Counted from the stretch's first letter, positions 54,010 to 63,254 are shown. The stretch is 64,000 nucleotides of DNA from Pseudomonas sp. PDM16 (GCF_014851865.1 NZ_JACVAM010000005.1:372001-436000), one strand, 5' to 3'. Translations and numbers: made by a program. The notes: a model not told the origin generated them from the sequence alone.

Positions 54010-54828
54010 ATGTCGCAAACCATTTTCTTCGCCCATGCCAATGGCTTCCCCTCGGCCACCTACGGCAAGCTGTTCAGTGCGCTGGAGCCGGATTACCGGA
54101 TACGGCACCTGGAACAGCACGGTCATGACCCGCGCTTCCCGGTGGACGACAACTGGAACAACCTGGTGGACGAGCTGATCCTGCACGTGGAGCAGGGTAG
54201 CGAGCCGGTCTGGGGTGTCGGCCATTCGCTCGGCGGCGTGCTGCATTACCACGCGGCGCTGCGTCGCCCCGAGCTGTATCGCGGTGTGGTGATGCTCGAC
54301 TCGCCGCTGCTCACCGGTGTCGACCGCCTGGTGATCCGCGCCGCCAAGCGCTTCGGCTTTATCGACCGGATCACCCCGGCGGGCCGAACGGTCGGGCGTC
54401 GCGAGGCATTCGGTGACGTTCGCGAGGCGCGTGACTATTTCGCCGGCAAGACGCTGTTCAGCCGTTTCGACCCCGAATGCCTGGACGCCTACGTGCGTCA
54501 TGGCTTGCGCGAGGAGGGCCAGGGGCAGGAGAGGCGTCTGCGCCTGCGCTTCGATCCGGCCACCGAGATCAGCATCTACCGCAGCGTGCCGCATACCGTG
54601 CCGGGCCGGCCACAACAACTGGCCGTACCACTCGCCGTGGTGCGTGGCCGGCACAGCAAGGTGGTGTTGCCGCATCATGCACGGCAGGTCAGTCGTGTGC
54701 CCAAGGGTGAGTATCTGAGCCTGCCCGGTGGCCACATGTTTCCGCTGGAGCGTCCGCAGGATACGGCCCATCTGCTGCGTGAGCTGTTCGGTCGCTGGCA
54801 GGGGCAGGGCAAGGAGCACTCGGCATGA
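54010..54828 (+). CDS. Alpha/beta hydrolase
   Basis: The 272-residue protein has the alpha/beta hydrolase fold: IFFAHANGFPSATYGKLFSAL with an oxyanion-hole-like HANGF near residues 7-11, the nucleophile S73 in GVGHSLGGVLHY, and a C-terminal LPGGHMFPLERP with the catalytic histidine. Substrate is unknown. The gene starts at ATG 54010; a GTG 42 bases upstream is less likely. It overlaps the next hydrolase by ATGA at 54825, so the two are probably made together. Confidence 0.88.
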   Translation: MSQTIFFAHANGFPSATYGKLFSALEPDYRIRHLEQHGHDPRFPVDDNWNNLVDELILHVEQGSEPVWGVGHSLGGVLHYHAALRRPELYRGVVMLDSPLLTGVDRLVIRAAKRFGFIDRITPAGRTVGRREAFGDVREARDYFAGKTLFSRFDPECLDAYVRHGLREEGQGQERRLRLRFDPATEISIYRSVPHTVPGRPQQLAVPLAVVRGRHSKVVLPHHARQVSRVPKGEYLSLPGGHMFPLERPQDTAHLLRELFGRWQGQGKEHSA

Positions 54829-55688
54829 CGTTCAAGGTGGAAGAAACCCGTTTCAGCCTGCCACACGTGGAACTGGCGGCACATCTGTTCGGTCCGGAAG
54901 ATGGCATGCCGGTCATTGCCCTGCATGGCTGGCTGGACAATGCCATGACCTTCGCCCGCCTGGCGCCGAAGCTGGAAGGGCTACGCATCGTTGCCCTGGA
55001 TTTCCCCGGCCATGGCCATTCCGGGCACTACGCCGGCAACTCCAGCTACAGCATGTGGGAGTATCTGGAGGACGTGCTGCTGGTGGCCGAACAGCTCGGC
55101 TGGCAGCGCTTTTCCCTGCTCGGTCATTCCCTCGGCGGCATCATCTCCACCTTGCTGGCGGCTGCGGTGCCGGAGCGGATCGAACGTCTGGCGCTGATCG
55201 ACGGCCTGGTGCCCTACACGGCCGAGGCCGACAGCGCGCCCAAGCGCCTGGGTGAGGCGCTGCGCGCGCGCCTGGCGGTACGTGACAAGCAGAAACCGGT
55301 CTACCCGGACCTGGATACGGCCGTGCAGGCACGCATGCGTGGCGTTGTCGCGGTCAGCCGCGAGGCTGCCGAGCTGCTGGCCCAGCGTGGCCTGGAACCG
55401 GTGCCGGGTGGTTACACCTGGCGCACCGATATCCGCCTGACCCTGCCGTCGGTGATGCGCCTGACCTTCGCCCATGTCGAGCAGTTCATCCATGCTGTGC
55501 AGTGCCCGGTCAGCCTGGTCCTCGCCGAGGGTGGGCAGATGAACGTCGAGCCGCGCCTGCAGGCGCTGGTTGCCGGTACCTCGTTCGAGGCTCACGTGCT
55601 GCCTGGTGGCCATCACCTGCATCTCAACGACGAGGCCGGCGCACAGCAGGTTGCAGACTGTTTCAATCCATTCTTCCGCCGCGCTTGA
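54825..55688 (+). CDS. Alpha/beta hydrolase
   Basis: The 287-residue protein has the HGWLDN oxyanion motif at 34-39, DFPGHGHSGH at 59-68, the nucleophile S102 in LGHSLGGIIS, and the catalytic histidine in LPGGHHLHL near 268. It resembles serine hydrolases of the MhpC/YbfF sort rather than the preceding gene. Substrate unknown. It is coupled to the preceding hydrolase and is followed by a GST gene after 49 bp. Confidence 0.88.
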   Translation: MTFKVEETRFSLPHVELAAHLFGPEDGMPVIALHGWLDNAMTFARLAPKLEGLRIVALDFPGHGHSGHYAGNSSYSMWEYLEDVLLVAEQLGWQRFSLLGHSLGGIISTLLAAAVPERIERLALIDGLVPYTAEADSAPKRLGEALRARLAVRDKQKPVYPDLDTAVQARMRGVVAVSREAAELLAQRGLEPVPGGYTWRTDIRLTLPSVMRLTFAHVEQFIHAVQCPVSLVLAEGGQMNVEPRLQALVAGTSFEAHVLPGGHHLHLNDEAGAQQVADCFNPFFRRA

Positions 55689-55737
55689 CGCGGCCCCGGC
55701 AACTGCCGAGGCTGTGCAGGTCGTATCGGAGATTGCC

Positions 55738-56391
55738 ATGATCGATCTGTACACCGCCGCCACGCCCAACGGGCACAAGATTTCCATTGCTCTCGAAGAA
55801 CTGGGCCTGCCTTACCAGGTGCACGCGTTGTCCTTCGACAAGAAGGAGCAGAAGACCCCCGAGTTCCTGCGCATCAACCCCAACGGGCGGATTCCGGCCA
55901 TCGTCGACGACGGCTTTGCCGTGTTCGAGTCCGGCGCCATCCTCATCTACCTGGCGGAGAAGACCGGCAAGCTGCTGCCGAGCGACGCCAAGGGCCGTTC
56001 CCTGGCCATCCAGTGGCTGATGTTCCAGATGGGCGGAGTAGGGCCCATGCAGGGGCAGGCCAACGTGTTCTTCCGCTATTTCCCGGAGAAGCTGCAGGGC
56101 GCCATTGACCGCTACCAGCACGAGACCCGCCGCCTGTACGAGGTGCTCGACAGTCGCCTGGGCGAGGCCGAGTACCTGGCCGGCGACTACAGCATTGCCG
56201 ATATCGCCACCTATCCGTGGGTGCGTATCCACGACTGGGCAGGTGTCTCGGTAGAAGGACTCGACCACTTACGGCGCTGGATGGAGGCACTTGCTGCTCG
56301 TCCGGCGGTTCAGCGTGGCCTGCTGATTCCGGTGCGTACCAACGATGATGATCGCGTGGTGAAGACCGCGCAGAGCATGCTGACACGCTGA
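55738..56391 (+). CDS. Glutathione S-transferase family protein (YfcG/YghU-like)
   Basis: The 217-residue protein has an N-terminal thioredoxin-like domain with MIDLYTAATPNGHKISIALEELGLPYQ, NPNGRIPAIVDD and FESGAILIYLAEKTGKLLP, and an all-helical C-terminal domain with YSIADIATYPWVRIHDWAGV. TPNGHK near residue 8 and the overall pattern match the Nu-class YfcG-type enzymes, which act as disulfide reductases in E. coli. Substrate not known. TCGGAG lies upstream of the ATG. Confidence 0.9.
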   Translation: MIDLYTAATPNGHKISIALEELGLPYQVHALSFDKKEQKTPEFLRINPNGRIPAIVDDGFAVFESGAILIYLAEKTGKLLPSDAKGRSLAIQWLMFQMGGVGPMQGQANVFFRYFPEKLQGAIDRYQHETRRLYEVLDSRLGEAEYLAGDYSIADIATYPWVRIHDWAGVSVEGLDHLRRWMEALAARPAVQRGLLIPVRTNDDDRVVKTAQSMLTR

Positions 56392-56399
56392 GGAGCCGC

Positions 56400-57200
56400 A
56401 TGCGTTATTTCGCTTTCTGCCTGAGTCTTTTCTGTACACCGTTGCTGGCCGCTGATGTGGCTGGCAGTCAAGATCTGGACACCCTGCCACGTTTTCCGCG
56501 CGCCGAGATCGTCGACTACCGCGATGCTGCAACCGAGGAGAAACGCTACCCACAGGACGGTCTGCGCCGGATCAGTGGCCAGTTACGCGCCTCGGCAGAG
56601 GTGCTCGCCGAAGGGCATCTGCGTGCCGTGACCTATCGTCTGCCGGATGAGCATTCACCTCGTGAGGCCATGGATGCGGCTCGCAGCCATCTGCTGGGGC
56701 AGGGCGCTCAGTTGCTGTTCTGGTGCGAGGGCCGCGACTGTGGCTCTTCCAGTCTGTGGGCCAACCAGATCTTCGGCAATGCCAAACTGTATGGTCCCGA
56801 AGAGCGGCAGAGCTACTTGCTGCTGCAACTGGCCGAGCCGCAGCAGGATAGCCTGGTGGCGCTGTATGGCATCACCCGGGGCAACCGCCGGTCCTACCTG
56901 CATGCGGAACAGCTTGATGCCAGCGCCGCATTACCGGCTTTGTTGCCTACCCCGGCGACGCTGTTGCGCCAGCTTAGGAGTAGCGGTGAGCTGAGCCTGC
57001 CGCAGCTGGGTGAGCCGGATGAGCAGTGGGGCGATCTGCTGGCGCGTACTCTGAGCCTGGACAGCACCCTGCGGGTCGGCCTGAGCGGTGCCAGCGCCGA
57101 AGTCTGGCGGGCCGAGTTGGAGCGGCGCGGTGTGCGTGGTAACCGCCTGCAAATCAGTGACCCCGAAGGCCAAGGCATGCGTCTGCAACAACTACGCTGA
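56400..57200 (+). CDS. DUF4892 domain-containing secreted protein
   Basis: The 266-residue product has a signal peptide (MRYFAFCLSLFCTPLLAA, cleavage near 17-18). The DUF4892 region has LPRFPRAEIVDYRDAATEEKRYPQ and CEGRDCGSSSLWANQIFGNAKLYGPEERQSYLLLQL with a likely disulfide CEGRDC. A C-terminal segment resembles the OmpA-like or periplasmic binding fold only weakly. Function unknown. It lies nine bases after the GST gene. Confidence 0.82.
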   Translation: MRYFAFCLSLFCTPLLAADVAGSQDLDTLPRFPRAEIVDYRDAATEEKRYPQDGLRRISGQLRASAEVLAEGHLRAVTYRLPDEHSPREAMDAARSHLLGQGAQLLFWCEGRDCGSSSLWANQIFGNAKLYGPEERQSYLLLQLAEPQQDSLVALYGITRGNRRSYLHAEQLDASAALPALLPTPATLLRQLRSSGELSLPQLGEPDEQWGDLLARTLSLDSTLRVGLSGASAEVWRAELERRGVRGNRLQISDPEGQGMRLQQLR

Positions 57201-57253
57201 ACAATGATGCGTGCCGGGCCGCTTTCCGCTCGGGTTCTGGGAATGTCGAAAAC

Positions 57254-58327
57254 ATGTTGAACAATGATCGCCTGCTGGTGCAGATCCTGCTTCTGGCGCT
57301 GCTCGGCGCCTGCGCGTGGGTGCTGGCGCCGTTCTTCTCGGCGCTGTTCTGGGCCGGTGTGCTGGCTTTCGCGAGCTGGCCGCTGATGCGTCTGTTGACG
57401 CGTGCACTGGATGGCCGGGAGAACACTTCTGCTGCCATCCTCACCGCCGGCTGGATGGTGCTGGTTGCCGTGCCGTTGGTTTGGCTGGGCTTCAACCTGG
57501 CCGACCACATTCGCGATGCCACCGAGCTGTTCAAGGACCTGCAGGGCGATGGTTTGCCAGATCCGCCCAACTGGATGGCGGAGCTGCCGCTGGTGGGGGA
57601 TCGACTTGTCGGCCTCTGGAATCGCATCGATGAGGAGGGCGCCGCTCTGCTCGCCACCGTGCGTCCCTACCTGGGGCAAGTCGGTAACTGGCTGTTGGCA
57701 CGCAGCGCGCAGATCGGCGGCGGAATGCTGGAGCTGGCGCTGAGCCTGGTGCTGGTGTTCTTCTTCTACCGCGACGGGCCGCGCATGGCCGCCTTCGCCC
57801 ACAGCTTGTTGGAGCGCCTGATCGGTGATCGCGCTGAACATTACCTGGACCTGGTGGCTGGTACCGTGCAGCGGGTGGTCAATGGGGTGATCGGTACTGC
57901 GGCGGCCCAGGCGCTACTGGCTCTGATCGGTTTCTACATCGCAGGTGTTCCGGGCGCCCTGGTTCTGGGCATCCTGACCTTCATCCTCAGTCTGATTCCC
58001 ATGGGACCGCCGCTGGTGTGGATTCCAGCCACCGCCTGGCTGGTCAGTCAGGAGCAGTACGGTATGGCCGTATTCCTCGGCATCTGGGGCACGTTCGTCA
58101 TCAGTGGCGTAGACAACGTGCTCAAGCCCTACCTGATCAGTCGCGGCGGCAACCTGCCGCTGGTGGTGGTGCTGCTTGGCGTATTCGGCGGCATCCTGGC
58201 CTTCGGGTTCATGGGCCTGTTCCTCGGCCCGACCCTGCTGGCCGTGGCCTACAGCCTGCTCGGCGACTGGGTTGCGAACACGCCGAGGGTCATTGCAGTG
58301 GAGACGGAACGCAAGGACGGGGAGTAG
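57254..58327 (+). CDS. AI-2E family transporter (PerM-like)
   Basis: The 357-residue membrane protein has seven or eight predicted helices. Family marks are the N-terminal paired helices, the segment LALSLVLVFFFYRDGPRMA, GTAAAQALLALIGFYIAGVPGALVLGILTFILSLIPMGPPLVWIPATAW near 215-265 and a C-terminal FGFMGLFLGPTLLAVAYSLL. Members include TqsA and PerM; export of AI-2 or another substrate is inference. The ribosome site is weak. Confidence 0.88.
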   Translation: MLNNDRLLVQILLLALLGACAWVLAPFFSALFWAGVLAFASWPLMRLLTRALDGRENTSAAILTAGWMVLVAVPLVWLGFNLADHIRDATELFKDLQGDGLPDPPNWMAELPLVGDRLVGLWNRIDEEGAALLATVRPYLGQVGNWLLARSAQIGGGMLELALSLVLVFFFYRDGPRMAAFAHSLLERLIGDRAEHYLDLVAGTVQRVVNGVIGTAAAQALLALIGFYIAGVPGALVLGILTFILSLIPMGPPLVWIPATAWLVSQEQYGMAVFLGIWGTFVISGVDNVLKPYLISRGGNLPLVVVLLGVFGGILAFGFMGLFLGPTLLAVAYSLLGDWVANTPRVIAVETERKDGE

Positions 58328-58520
58328 TTGGCATCCTGTGCAGAATTCTGCTCACCCCCTCTTGGTGACTACGATGGGGCGGTGATAGCCTTGCGCGACT
58401 TTTTGGCTGCATCAGCCGAAGCAGGGTGACAGCCCCGCCTCAAGCCGCGATGACCGGTCCGCAGAGGCCACGCGTGGTTCAGGGAAGAATGACCAACACT
58501 ATCAAATGGATATACGCCCC

Positions 58521-60089
58521 ATGAAGAAGATTGCAGGTATCGCAGTAGGTACTATTGTGGCCGTTGCTGCCGTTGGCACGGTCGGTGCCTGGTACACCGG
58601 CAACCAGTTGCCCTCGGTCCTGGACAACGCCATCAAGCAGGCCAACACCGAGATGTCCAAGAGCCTGCCGGCCATGGGCCTGGATGTCTCCGTCGAGCTG
58701 CTCTCACTGGACCGCGAGTTCTTCAGTAGCAACGCCCGCTACCGCGTCACATTCAACGGCTCCCTCGATGGCGAAGCTCCGCAGAAGCTGGAGTGGGTGG
58801 TCAACGACCGCATCGAGCACGGCCCGTTCCCGGTGTCCCGCCTAAAAGCCTTCAAGCTGATGCCGGTCATGGCCACCAGCAACTACAGCCTGGAACAGAA
58901 TCCGCTTCTGGAAAAATGGTTCGCCGCCAGCAAGGGTGTATCGCCGCTGGAAGGCCAGGCCAGCCTGGGCTACGACCAGTCGGTCGAAGGCACTCTGCGC
59001 ATCAATCCACTGCAGACTGCTCTGGATGACGACACCAGCGTCGACTTCTCCGGTCTGGTCGTCGATTTCGACACCGCTGCTGGTGGCAAGGCCGTCGATG
59101 CCACCGGCCTGATGAACAGCTTCAAGCTCAGCACCAAGCTGCCGCAGAGCGGCGAGCCCATGGTCATCGAGTTCCAGGGGCTGACCCTGGACAGCAAGAC
59201 TGCCAAGGGGGCCAGCGAACTCTATCTGGGCACCAACGTGGTCAAGCTGCAGACCGTGCAGATCCAGGTTGGCGAGGGTGCACCGGTCCTGCTCAAGGAC
59301 TTCGTCCAGCGCGATGACACCAGCGAGGCCGATGGCAAGCTGGCCGCTCGTTACAGCTACGATATCGGCATGATCAGCTACCAGGGCCACGATATCGGCG
59401 GCTCGCAGCTGGTCTGGACCCTGAAGAACCTGGATGCCGGTGCACTGCAGTCGCTGATCGGCGTCTATAGCGACATCATCAAGAGCACCGGTCAGCTGCA
59501 GCAGGCCAGCCTGGAGGGCGAGAGCGAGCTGCCGGAGTTGAGCGAGGCGCAGCAGGCTCAGCTGATGGTGGATGTGGAGAAGCTGCTGGCTGGCAAGCCA
59601 GGCATTGCCCTAGAGAAGCTGGCGTTCAAGACCGCCAATGGCGAAAGCAGCCTGAGCCTTTCGGTGGACCTGAACAAGCCGGAGTCCTTCGAGCTGCCGC
59701 CGCCTGAGCTGGCCAAGCAGATGATCACTCAGTTGGATGCCAAGGTTTCAGTGTCCAAGGCCATGATCGGTGATGTGATCGGGCTTCAGGCCACTCTGGG
59801 CGGCGAAACCGACAAGGAAGCCGTGGCCCAGCAGGCGTCGATGATGACCGAGATGGCCAGCGGCATGGCACTGTCTACCGAGCTGGCCAAGCTGGAAGGC
59901 GACAGCATCGTCTCCACTCTGCATTACGCTGACGACAAGGTTGACTTCAATGGCAAGCAGATGACCGTCGAGGAGTTCGTCGCGATGGCCTTCGCCAGCG
60001 GTGCCGGCCTGGGTGGCATGGGTGACGAAGAACAGTCGATCGAAGGCTTGGAGCTGGAGGAAGAGAGCGACGAGGCCTACGCCGAGTAA
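58521..60089 (+). CDS. YdgA family protein (DUF945)
   Basis: The 522-residue protein starts with an N-terminal membrane anchor or signal KKIAGIAVGTIVAVAAVGTVGAWYTGNQL. The DUF945 region is seen in LLSLDREFFSSNARYRV, RIEHGPFPVSRL and ASLGYDQSVEGTLRINPL. E. coli YdgA is a dimeric inner-membrane protein; its role is unclear. An ATG 15 bases upstream is in frame; neither start has a clear ribosome site. The last residues are strongly acidic. A terminator follows. Confidence 0.85.
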   Translation: MKKIAGIAVGTIVAVAAVGTVGAWYTGNQLPSVLDNAIKQANTEMSKSLPAMGLDVSVELLSLDREFFSSNARYRVTFNGSLDGEAPQKLEWVVNDRIEHGPFPVSRLKAFKLMPVMATSNYSLEQNPLLEKWFAASKGVSPLEGQASLGYDQSVEGTLRINPLQTALDDDTSVDFSGLVVDFDTAAGGKAVDATGLMNSFKLSTKLPQSGEPMVIEFQGLTLDSKTAKGASELYLGTNVVKLQTVQIQVGEGAPVLLKDFVQRDDTSEADGKLAARYSYDIGMISYQGHDIGGSQLVWTLKNLDAGALQSLIGVYSDIIKSTGQLQQASLEGESELPELSEAQQAQLMVDVEKLLAGKPGIALEKLAFKTANGESSLSLSVDLNKPESFELPPPELAKQMITQLDAKVSVSKAMIGDVIGLQATLGGETDKEAVAQQASMMTEMASGMALSTELAKLEGDSIVSTLHYADDKVDFNGKQMTVEEFVAMAFASGAGLGGMGDEEQSIEGLELEEESDEAYAE

Positions 60090-60104
60090 CGCTCATCCCC
60101 CCTG

Positions 60105-60145
60105 AAAAGGCCCGCATTTCCCTGCGAGGAGATGCGGGCCTTTTT
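60105..60145. terminator. Bidirectional terminator after the YdgA-like gene
   Basis: GGCCCGCAT (60109-60117) pairs with ATGCGGGCC (60132-60140) over 9 bp with a 14-nt loop. Four A precede and five T follow, so it can work on both strands, including for the decayed response-regulator gene to the right. Confidence 0.85.
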
Positions 60146-60148
60146 CGT

Positions 60149-60601
60149 TCAGGTGGAAATGCTCAATTGGCTGACCATGCTCGCCGAATCGCCCACTGGC
60201 ACGTGGTTTCTCGCGGCACTCGCTACGGTCCGAACCCGGCGCAGGACGCTCCGGATGCGAGCAACCAGCTCGCGCGGTTCGAACGGCTTGGCAATGTAGT
60301 CGCTGGCTCCCAGCTCCGGACCGACTATGCGGTCGGTCGGCTCGCAGCGGGCGGTCAGCATCAGGATCGGGATATCGGGGCTGACACAGGGCCGGTCCGT
60401 CTTCTCCGGGCAGCATCAGGTCGAGGGTGATCACATCGAAGTGGCCGGTTGCCAGAGGGCGTGTCGCATGTCATTGCCGTCGCACACGGCTTCGCTGTCG
60501 ACGCTGAAGCGACCAAGAAGCTCGCGCAGTTCCAAGTCATCGTCGACGATCAGGACGCGTGTGGTGCGGGTGCGTACTGTTCGTGAGGGTATTGCTTGCA
60601 C
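60149..60601 (-). pseudogene. Decayed OmpR-family response regulator
   Basis: Reading leftwards, three frames must be joined. The first gives VLIVDDDLELRELLGRF, the start of a receiver domain. The second gives LATGHFDVITLDLMLPGEDGPALCQ with the phosphorylated aspartate. The third gives DIPILMLTARCEPTDRIVG, SDYIAKPFEPRELVARI and RSVLRR, then stops at 60149-60151. At least two frameshifts or small deletions are needed, and the winged-helix output domain is absent. The nominal start is a GTG at 60601-60599. No partner kinase gene remains nearby. Confidence 0.8.
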
Positions 60602-60791
60602 CGTAACGGACTCCAGATACGGATGCGGTATCGAGCGGAGCGATGGTAGCCGGTCGAGAAGGGTGGCAAGCGCCGCCCGTTAGCATTCTTGAGGCTCGGT
60701 GTCGGCAGCAGTCGGCTATGCATCGGTGCAGATACAAAAGTGCCGATCACAAGCTCAGAGCCCTCGGCATGTCCGGGACCGCTGCACGGGT

Positions 60792-61787
60792 TCAGGCGTG
60801 ATCGCGCTCGTAGCGGTCCAGGGTGTCCGATGCGATCTGGCGGCCGAGCTGGATTAGCTCGGGAGCCTTGTGGAAGTCGAAGAAGCGGCATACCCGCTTG
60901 GGGACGTTGATGAGGACATCCGGTGGATAGCCGGCGATCTTGTACTGCGCGAGCGAGGTCTGCATGGTCTCGAAGCTCTGGTTGACCAGCTCCAGCAGCG
61001 AGGCGGGACCGACGTTGCCGACGACTCGGGAATCGCTCGCTGACTTAGGGGCCGCCTCCTCCGAGGCCGTGGCTTCACGGTCGGTATCCAGCCAGGGGTT
61101 GGGAGTCTCGTCCTGCGACTCCAGATCGTTGTCTTCTCGGCGCAGGAAGGAGAGCTTGGCCCCGAGTGAGCCCATCAGTTGGTCGATCTTGCCCTTGATG
61201 GCGGCGGGGCGTTCGATCACCGGAAGCTGGTACTGCTTCTGGTTCAAGGCATTGAGGTTCACCGCCACGATCAGATCACAGTGGCTCGACACCACCGGCA
61301 CGATCGGCAGCGGATTGAGCAAGCCGCCATCGACCAGCATGCGTGATCCCTGGGTCACGGGGGTGAACAGGCTGGGGATGGCGGCCGAGGCGCGCATGGC
61401 CTTGTGCAGGCAGCCTTCCTGGAACCAGATTTCCTGCTGGTTGGTCAGGTCCGTGGCGACGGCGGTATAGGGAATCGCCAACTGCTCGATCTCGATCTCG
61501 CCAACAATCTCGTGGATCTTGCCGAAGACCCTCTCGCCACGAATCGCACCGAGGCGGAAGCTGACATCGAGCAGGCGCAGCACATCGAGGTAGTCGAGGC
61601 TCTCCGTCCATTCGCGATACTCGGCCAGTTTTCCAGCCGCGTAGATGCCGCCGATCACGGCCCCCATCGAACAGCCGGCGATACAGCCTATCTCGTAGCC
61701 TCGTGCTTCCAACTCTTCGATCACGCCTATGTGCGCGTATCCGCGTGCCCCACCCGACCCCAGCACCAGGGCGACCTTCTTTCTCAT
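60792..61787 (-). CDS. Patatin-like phospholipase
   Basis: The 331-residue protein has the patatin features: oxyanion hole LVLGSGGARGYAHIGV at residues 8-23, the serine in GCSMGAVIGG near 42, and the catalytic aspartate in MLVDGGLLNPLPI near 170. It resembles the E. coli RssA and the soluble patatin-like serine hydrolases. A variable, charged stretch near 230-255 (ESQDETPNPWLDTDREATASEE) separates the domain from a C-terminal helical part. GGGGAG precedes the ATG. Substrate unknown. Confidence 0.9.
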   Translation of the reverse strand: MRKKVALVLGSGGARGYAHIGVIEELEARGYEIGCIAGCSMGAVIGGIYAAGKLAEYREWTESLDYLDVLRLLDVSFRLGAIRGERVFGKIHEIVGEIEIEQLAIPYTAVATDLTNQQEIWFQEGCLHKAMRASAAIPSLFTPVTQGSRMLVDGGLLNPLPIVPVVSSHCDLIVAVNLNALNQKQYQLPVIERPAAIKGKIDQLMGSLGAKLSFLRREDNDLESQDETPNPWLDTDREATASEEAAPKSASDSRVVGNVGPASLLELVNQSFETMQTSLAQYKIAGYPPDVLINVPKRVCRFFDFHKAPELIQLGRQIASDTLDRYERDHA

Positions 61788-61919
61788 CGATATTCTCCCC
61801 CGACAACTTTCGAACATACCCGCCCAGGGCTGTTCAGCCAAGCGGGGAAGATGCTGTGCAACGGGCACTTTGCCGCTACGCTGACGTCCAAAAGGTCCGG
61901 AATTTTGGAGGTAACAAAG

Positions 61920-62198
61920 ATGAAGAAAGCTGTCCTTTTTGCCACCTTGCTGTTAACGCTGACCGGGTGTGCGGCCAAGACCGCTTACCGCACGAGCTGC
62001 GCCGACCAGTTGGATATTGCCTGGCGAGAGCTCGATATTGCTAAGGCCGAGGGGTTCGCTGGCACCGTCAGCTACTCGAAGGCGCTTACCCTGCTGACTG
62101 GTGCCAAGACATCCCAACAGTTCGAGGGCTACGAAAGCTGCACCCGCAACACAGAGAAGGCACGCTTTTACATTCGTGAGTCACGCGCGGGGCGTTGA
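61920..62198 (+). CDS. Small lipoprotein of unknown function
   Basis: The 92-residue product has a lipoprotein signal: KKAVLFATLLLTLTGC, with the lipobox LTGC and the acylated cysteine at residue 17. The mature part AYRTSCADQLDIAWRELDIAKAEGFAGTVSYSKALTLL looks helical, with two cysteines, C27 and C74, that could form a disulfide. TGGAGGTAAC lies directly upstream, a strong ribosome site. It is divergent from the patatin gene. I do not recognise a named family with certainty. Confidence 0.75.
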   Translation: MKKAVLFATLLLTLTGCAAKTAYRTSCADQLDIAWRELDIAKAEGFAGTVSYSKALTLLTGAKTSQQFEGYESCTRNTEKARFYIRESRAGR

Positions 62199-62609
62199 TC
62201 CTCTTCCTAATGGGGATAGCTTCAGCCACCTTTTCTAGGCATCGGGTACTGTCGTCGGAGTGTCTCCCAGGGTGCTGCTGACAGGCGGGCATTTCGCTGG
62301 GGCGAACGGCCGAGCCTGGCACCGCACCCGCGCCCGCTGCGGGGTTCGGGTTGCGACGAGAGTCGACGAGCCACCGCTAAACGCGTCTGAAGGAGAGTGG
62401 CGAGGCACCGTTGGGGTGCATGTCACTTCTGGGGATTACCACTTCATGTAGAATCCGCGACAGGCTGCGCGCCAGCGGTTGTCTTGGCGCCAGCCCCAGT
62501 CCGACTGCCTTTTAAGCATGATTTATTGACGTTTGCTTTTTGGCGCAAATGCGCCAGGCTAGTTTTTGTGAGTTGCTGAATCGCGCAGTGTGGTGCAGCG
62601 AGGTGTCGC
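62199..62609. other. Gap upstream of gacA
   Basis: This 411-bp stretch has no convincing gene. Short open frames in it have no ribosome site and unusual composition. TAGAAT near 62450 could be a -10 box, but no good -35 partner is seen. An inverted repeat TGGCGCA-AA-TGCGCCA at 62541-62556 lies about 55 bp before the gacA start. Confidence 0.55.
62541..62556. repeat. Inverted repeat upstream of gacA
   Basis: TGGCGCA, two A, TGCGCCA: perfect 7-bp arms, with T-runs on either side. It could be an operator or a leader hairpin for gacA. The regulator is unknown. Confidence 0.45.
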
Positions 62610-63254
62610 TTGATTAAGGTGCTGGTGGTCGACGACCACGATCTGGTCCGGACGGGTATTACCCGTATGCTGGCCGATATAGAGGGCCTGCAGGTTATCG
62701 GGCAGGCCGATTCCGGTGAGCAGGCGCTAAAGAAAGTGCGCGAGATGCAGCCTGACGTGGTGCTGATGGACGTCAAGATGCCTGGCATCGGCGGTCTGGA
62801 GGCCACTCGCAAGCTGTTGCGCAGCCATCCCGACCTTAAGGTCATTGCGGTGACCGCCTGTGAGGATGATCTTTTTCCCACTCGGTTGCTGCAGGCCGGC
62901 GCGGCCGGCTACCTGACCAAGGGAGCAGCGCTGGAGGAAATGGTTCAGGCCATTCGTATGGCGTTCGCAGGTCAGCGCTACCTTAGCCCCCAGATAGCTC
63001 AGCAATTGGCGCTGAAGTCATTTCAGCCCAATAACGGAGGTACTCCGTTCGATCTGCTGTCCGAGCGTGAAATCCAAATTGCCCTGATGATCGCCAACTG
63101 CCAGAAAGTACAGACCATCTCGGACAAGCTCTGCCTCTCGCCGAAAACGGTCAATACCTACCGCTATCGCATCTACGAGAAGCTTTCGATCACCAGTGAT
63201 GTCGAACTGGCACTGCTGGCTGTGCGACACGGCATGGTGGATGCCGTCAGCTGA
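62610..63254 (+). CDS. gacA: Response regulator GacA
   Basis: GacA is the response regulator of the GacS/GacA system, which activates small RNAs that free targets from RsmA. The 214-residue protein has a receiver domain with phosphorylated D54 in VVLMDVKMPGIGG and a LuxR-type helix-turn-helix near 150-205 with LSEREIQIALMIANCQKVQTISDKLCLSPKTVNTYRYRIYEKL. It starts with TTG at 62610 after GAGGTG, as known for gacA in other pseudomonads. uvrC follows 69 bp downstream. Confidence 0.95.
   Translation: MIKVLVVDDHDLVRTGITRMLADIEGLQVIGQADSGEQALKKVREMQPDVVLMDVKMPGIGGLEATRKLLRSHPDLKVIAVTACEDDLFPTRLLQAGAAGYLTKGAALEEMVQAIRMAFAGQRYLSPQIAQQLALKSFQPNNGGTPFDLLSEREIQIALMIANCQKVQTISDKLCLSPKTVNTYRYRIYEKLSITSDVELALLAVRHGMVDAVS

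Noticed and set aside
52312..54819. 835-residue open frame on the minus strand
   Set aside because: It lies opposite the branched-chain carrier and hydrolase genes, which have clear family motifs. Its Gln/Arg/His-rich, repeat-like content is an antisense artefact.
60167..60683. Plus-strand open frames over the response-regulator remnant
   Set aside because: They are shadows of the decayed minus-strand gene and have no domain.
62260..62451. Short open frame between the lipoprotein gene and gacA
   Set aside because: No ribosome site, Arg-rich composition and no family similarity; treated as intergenic.
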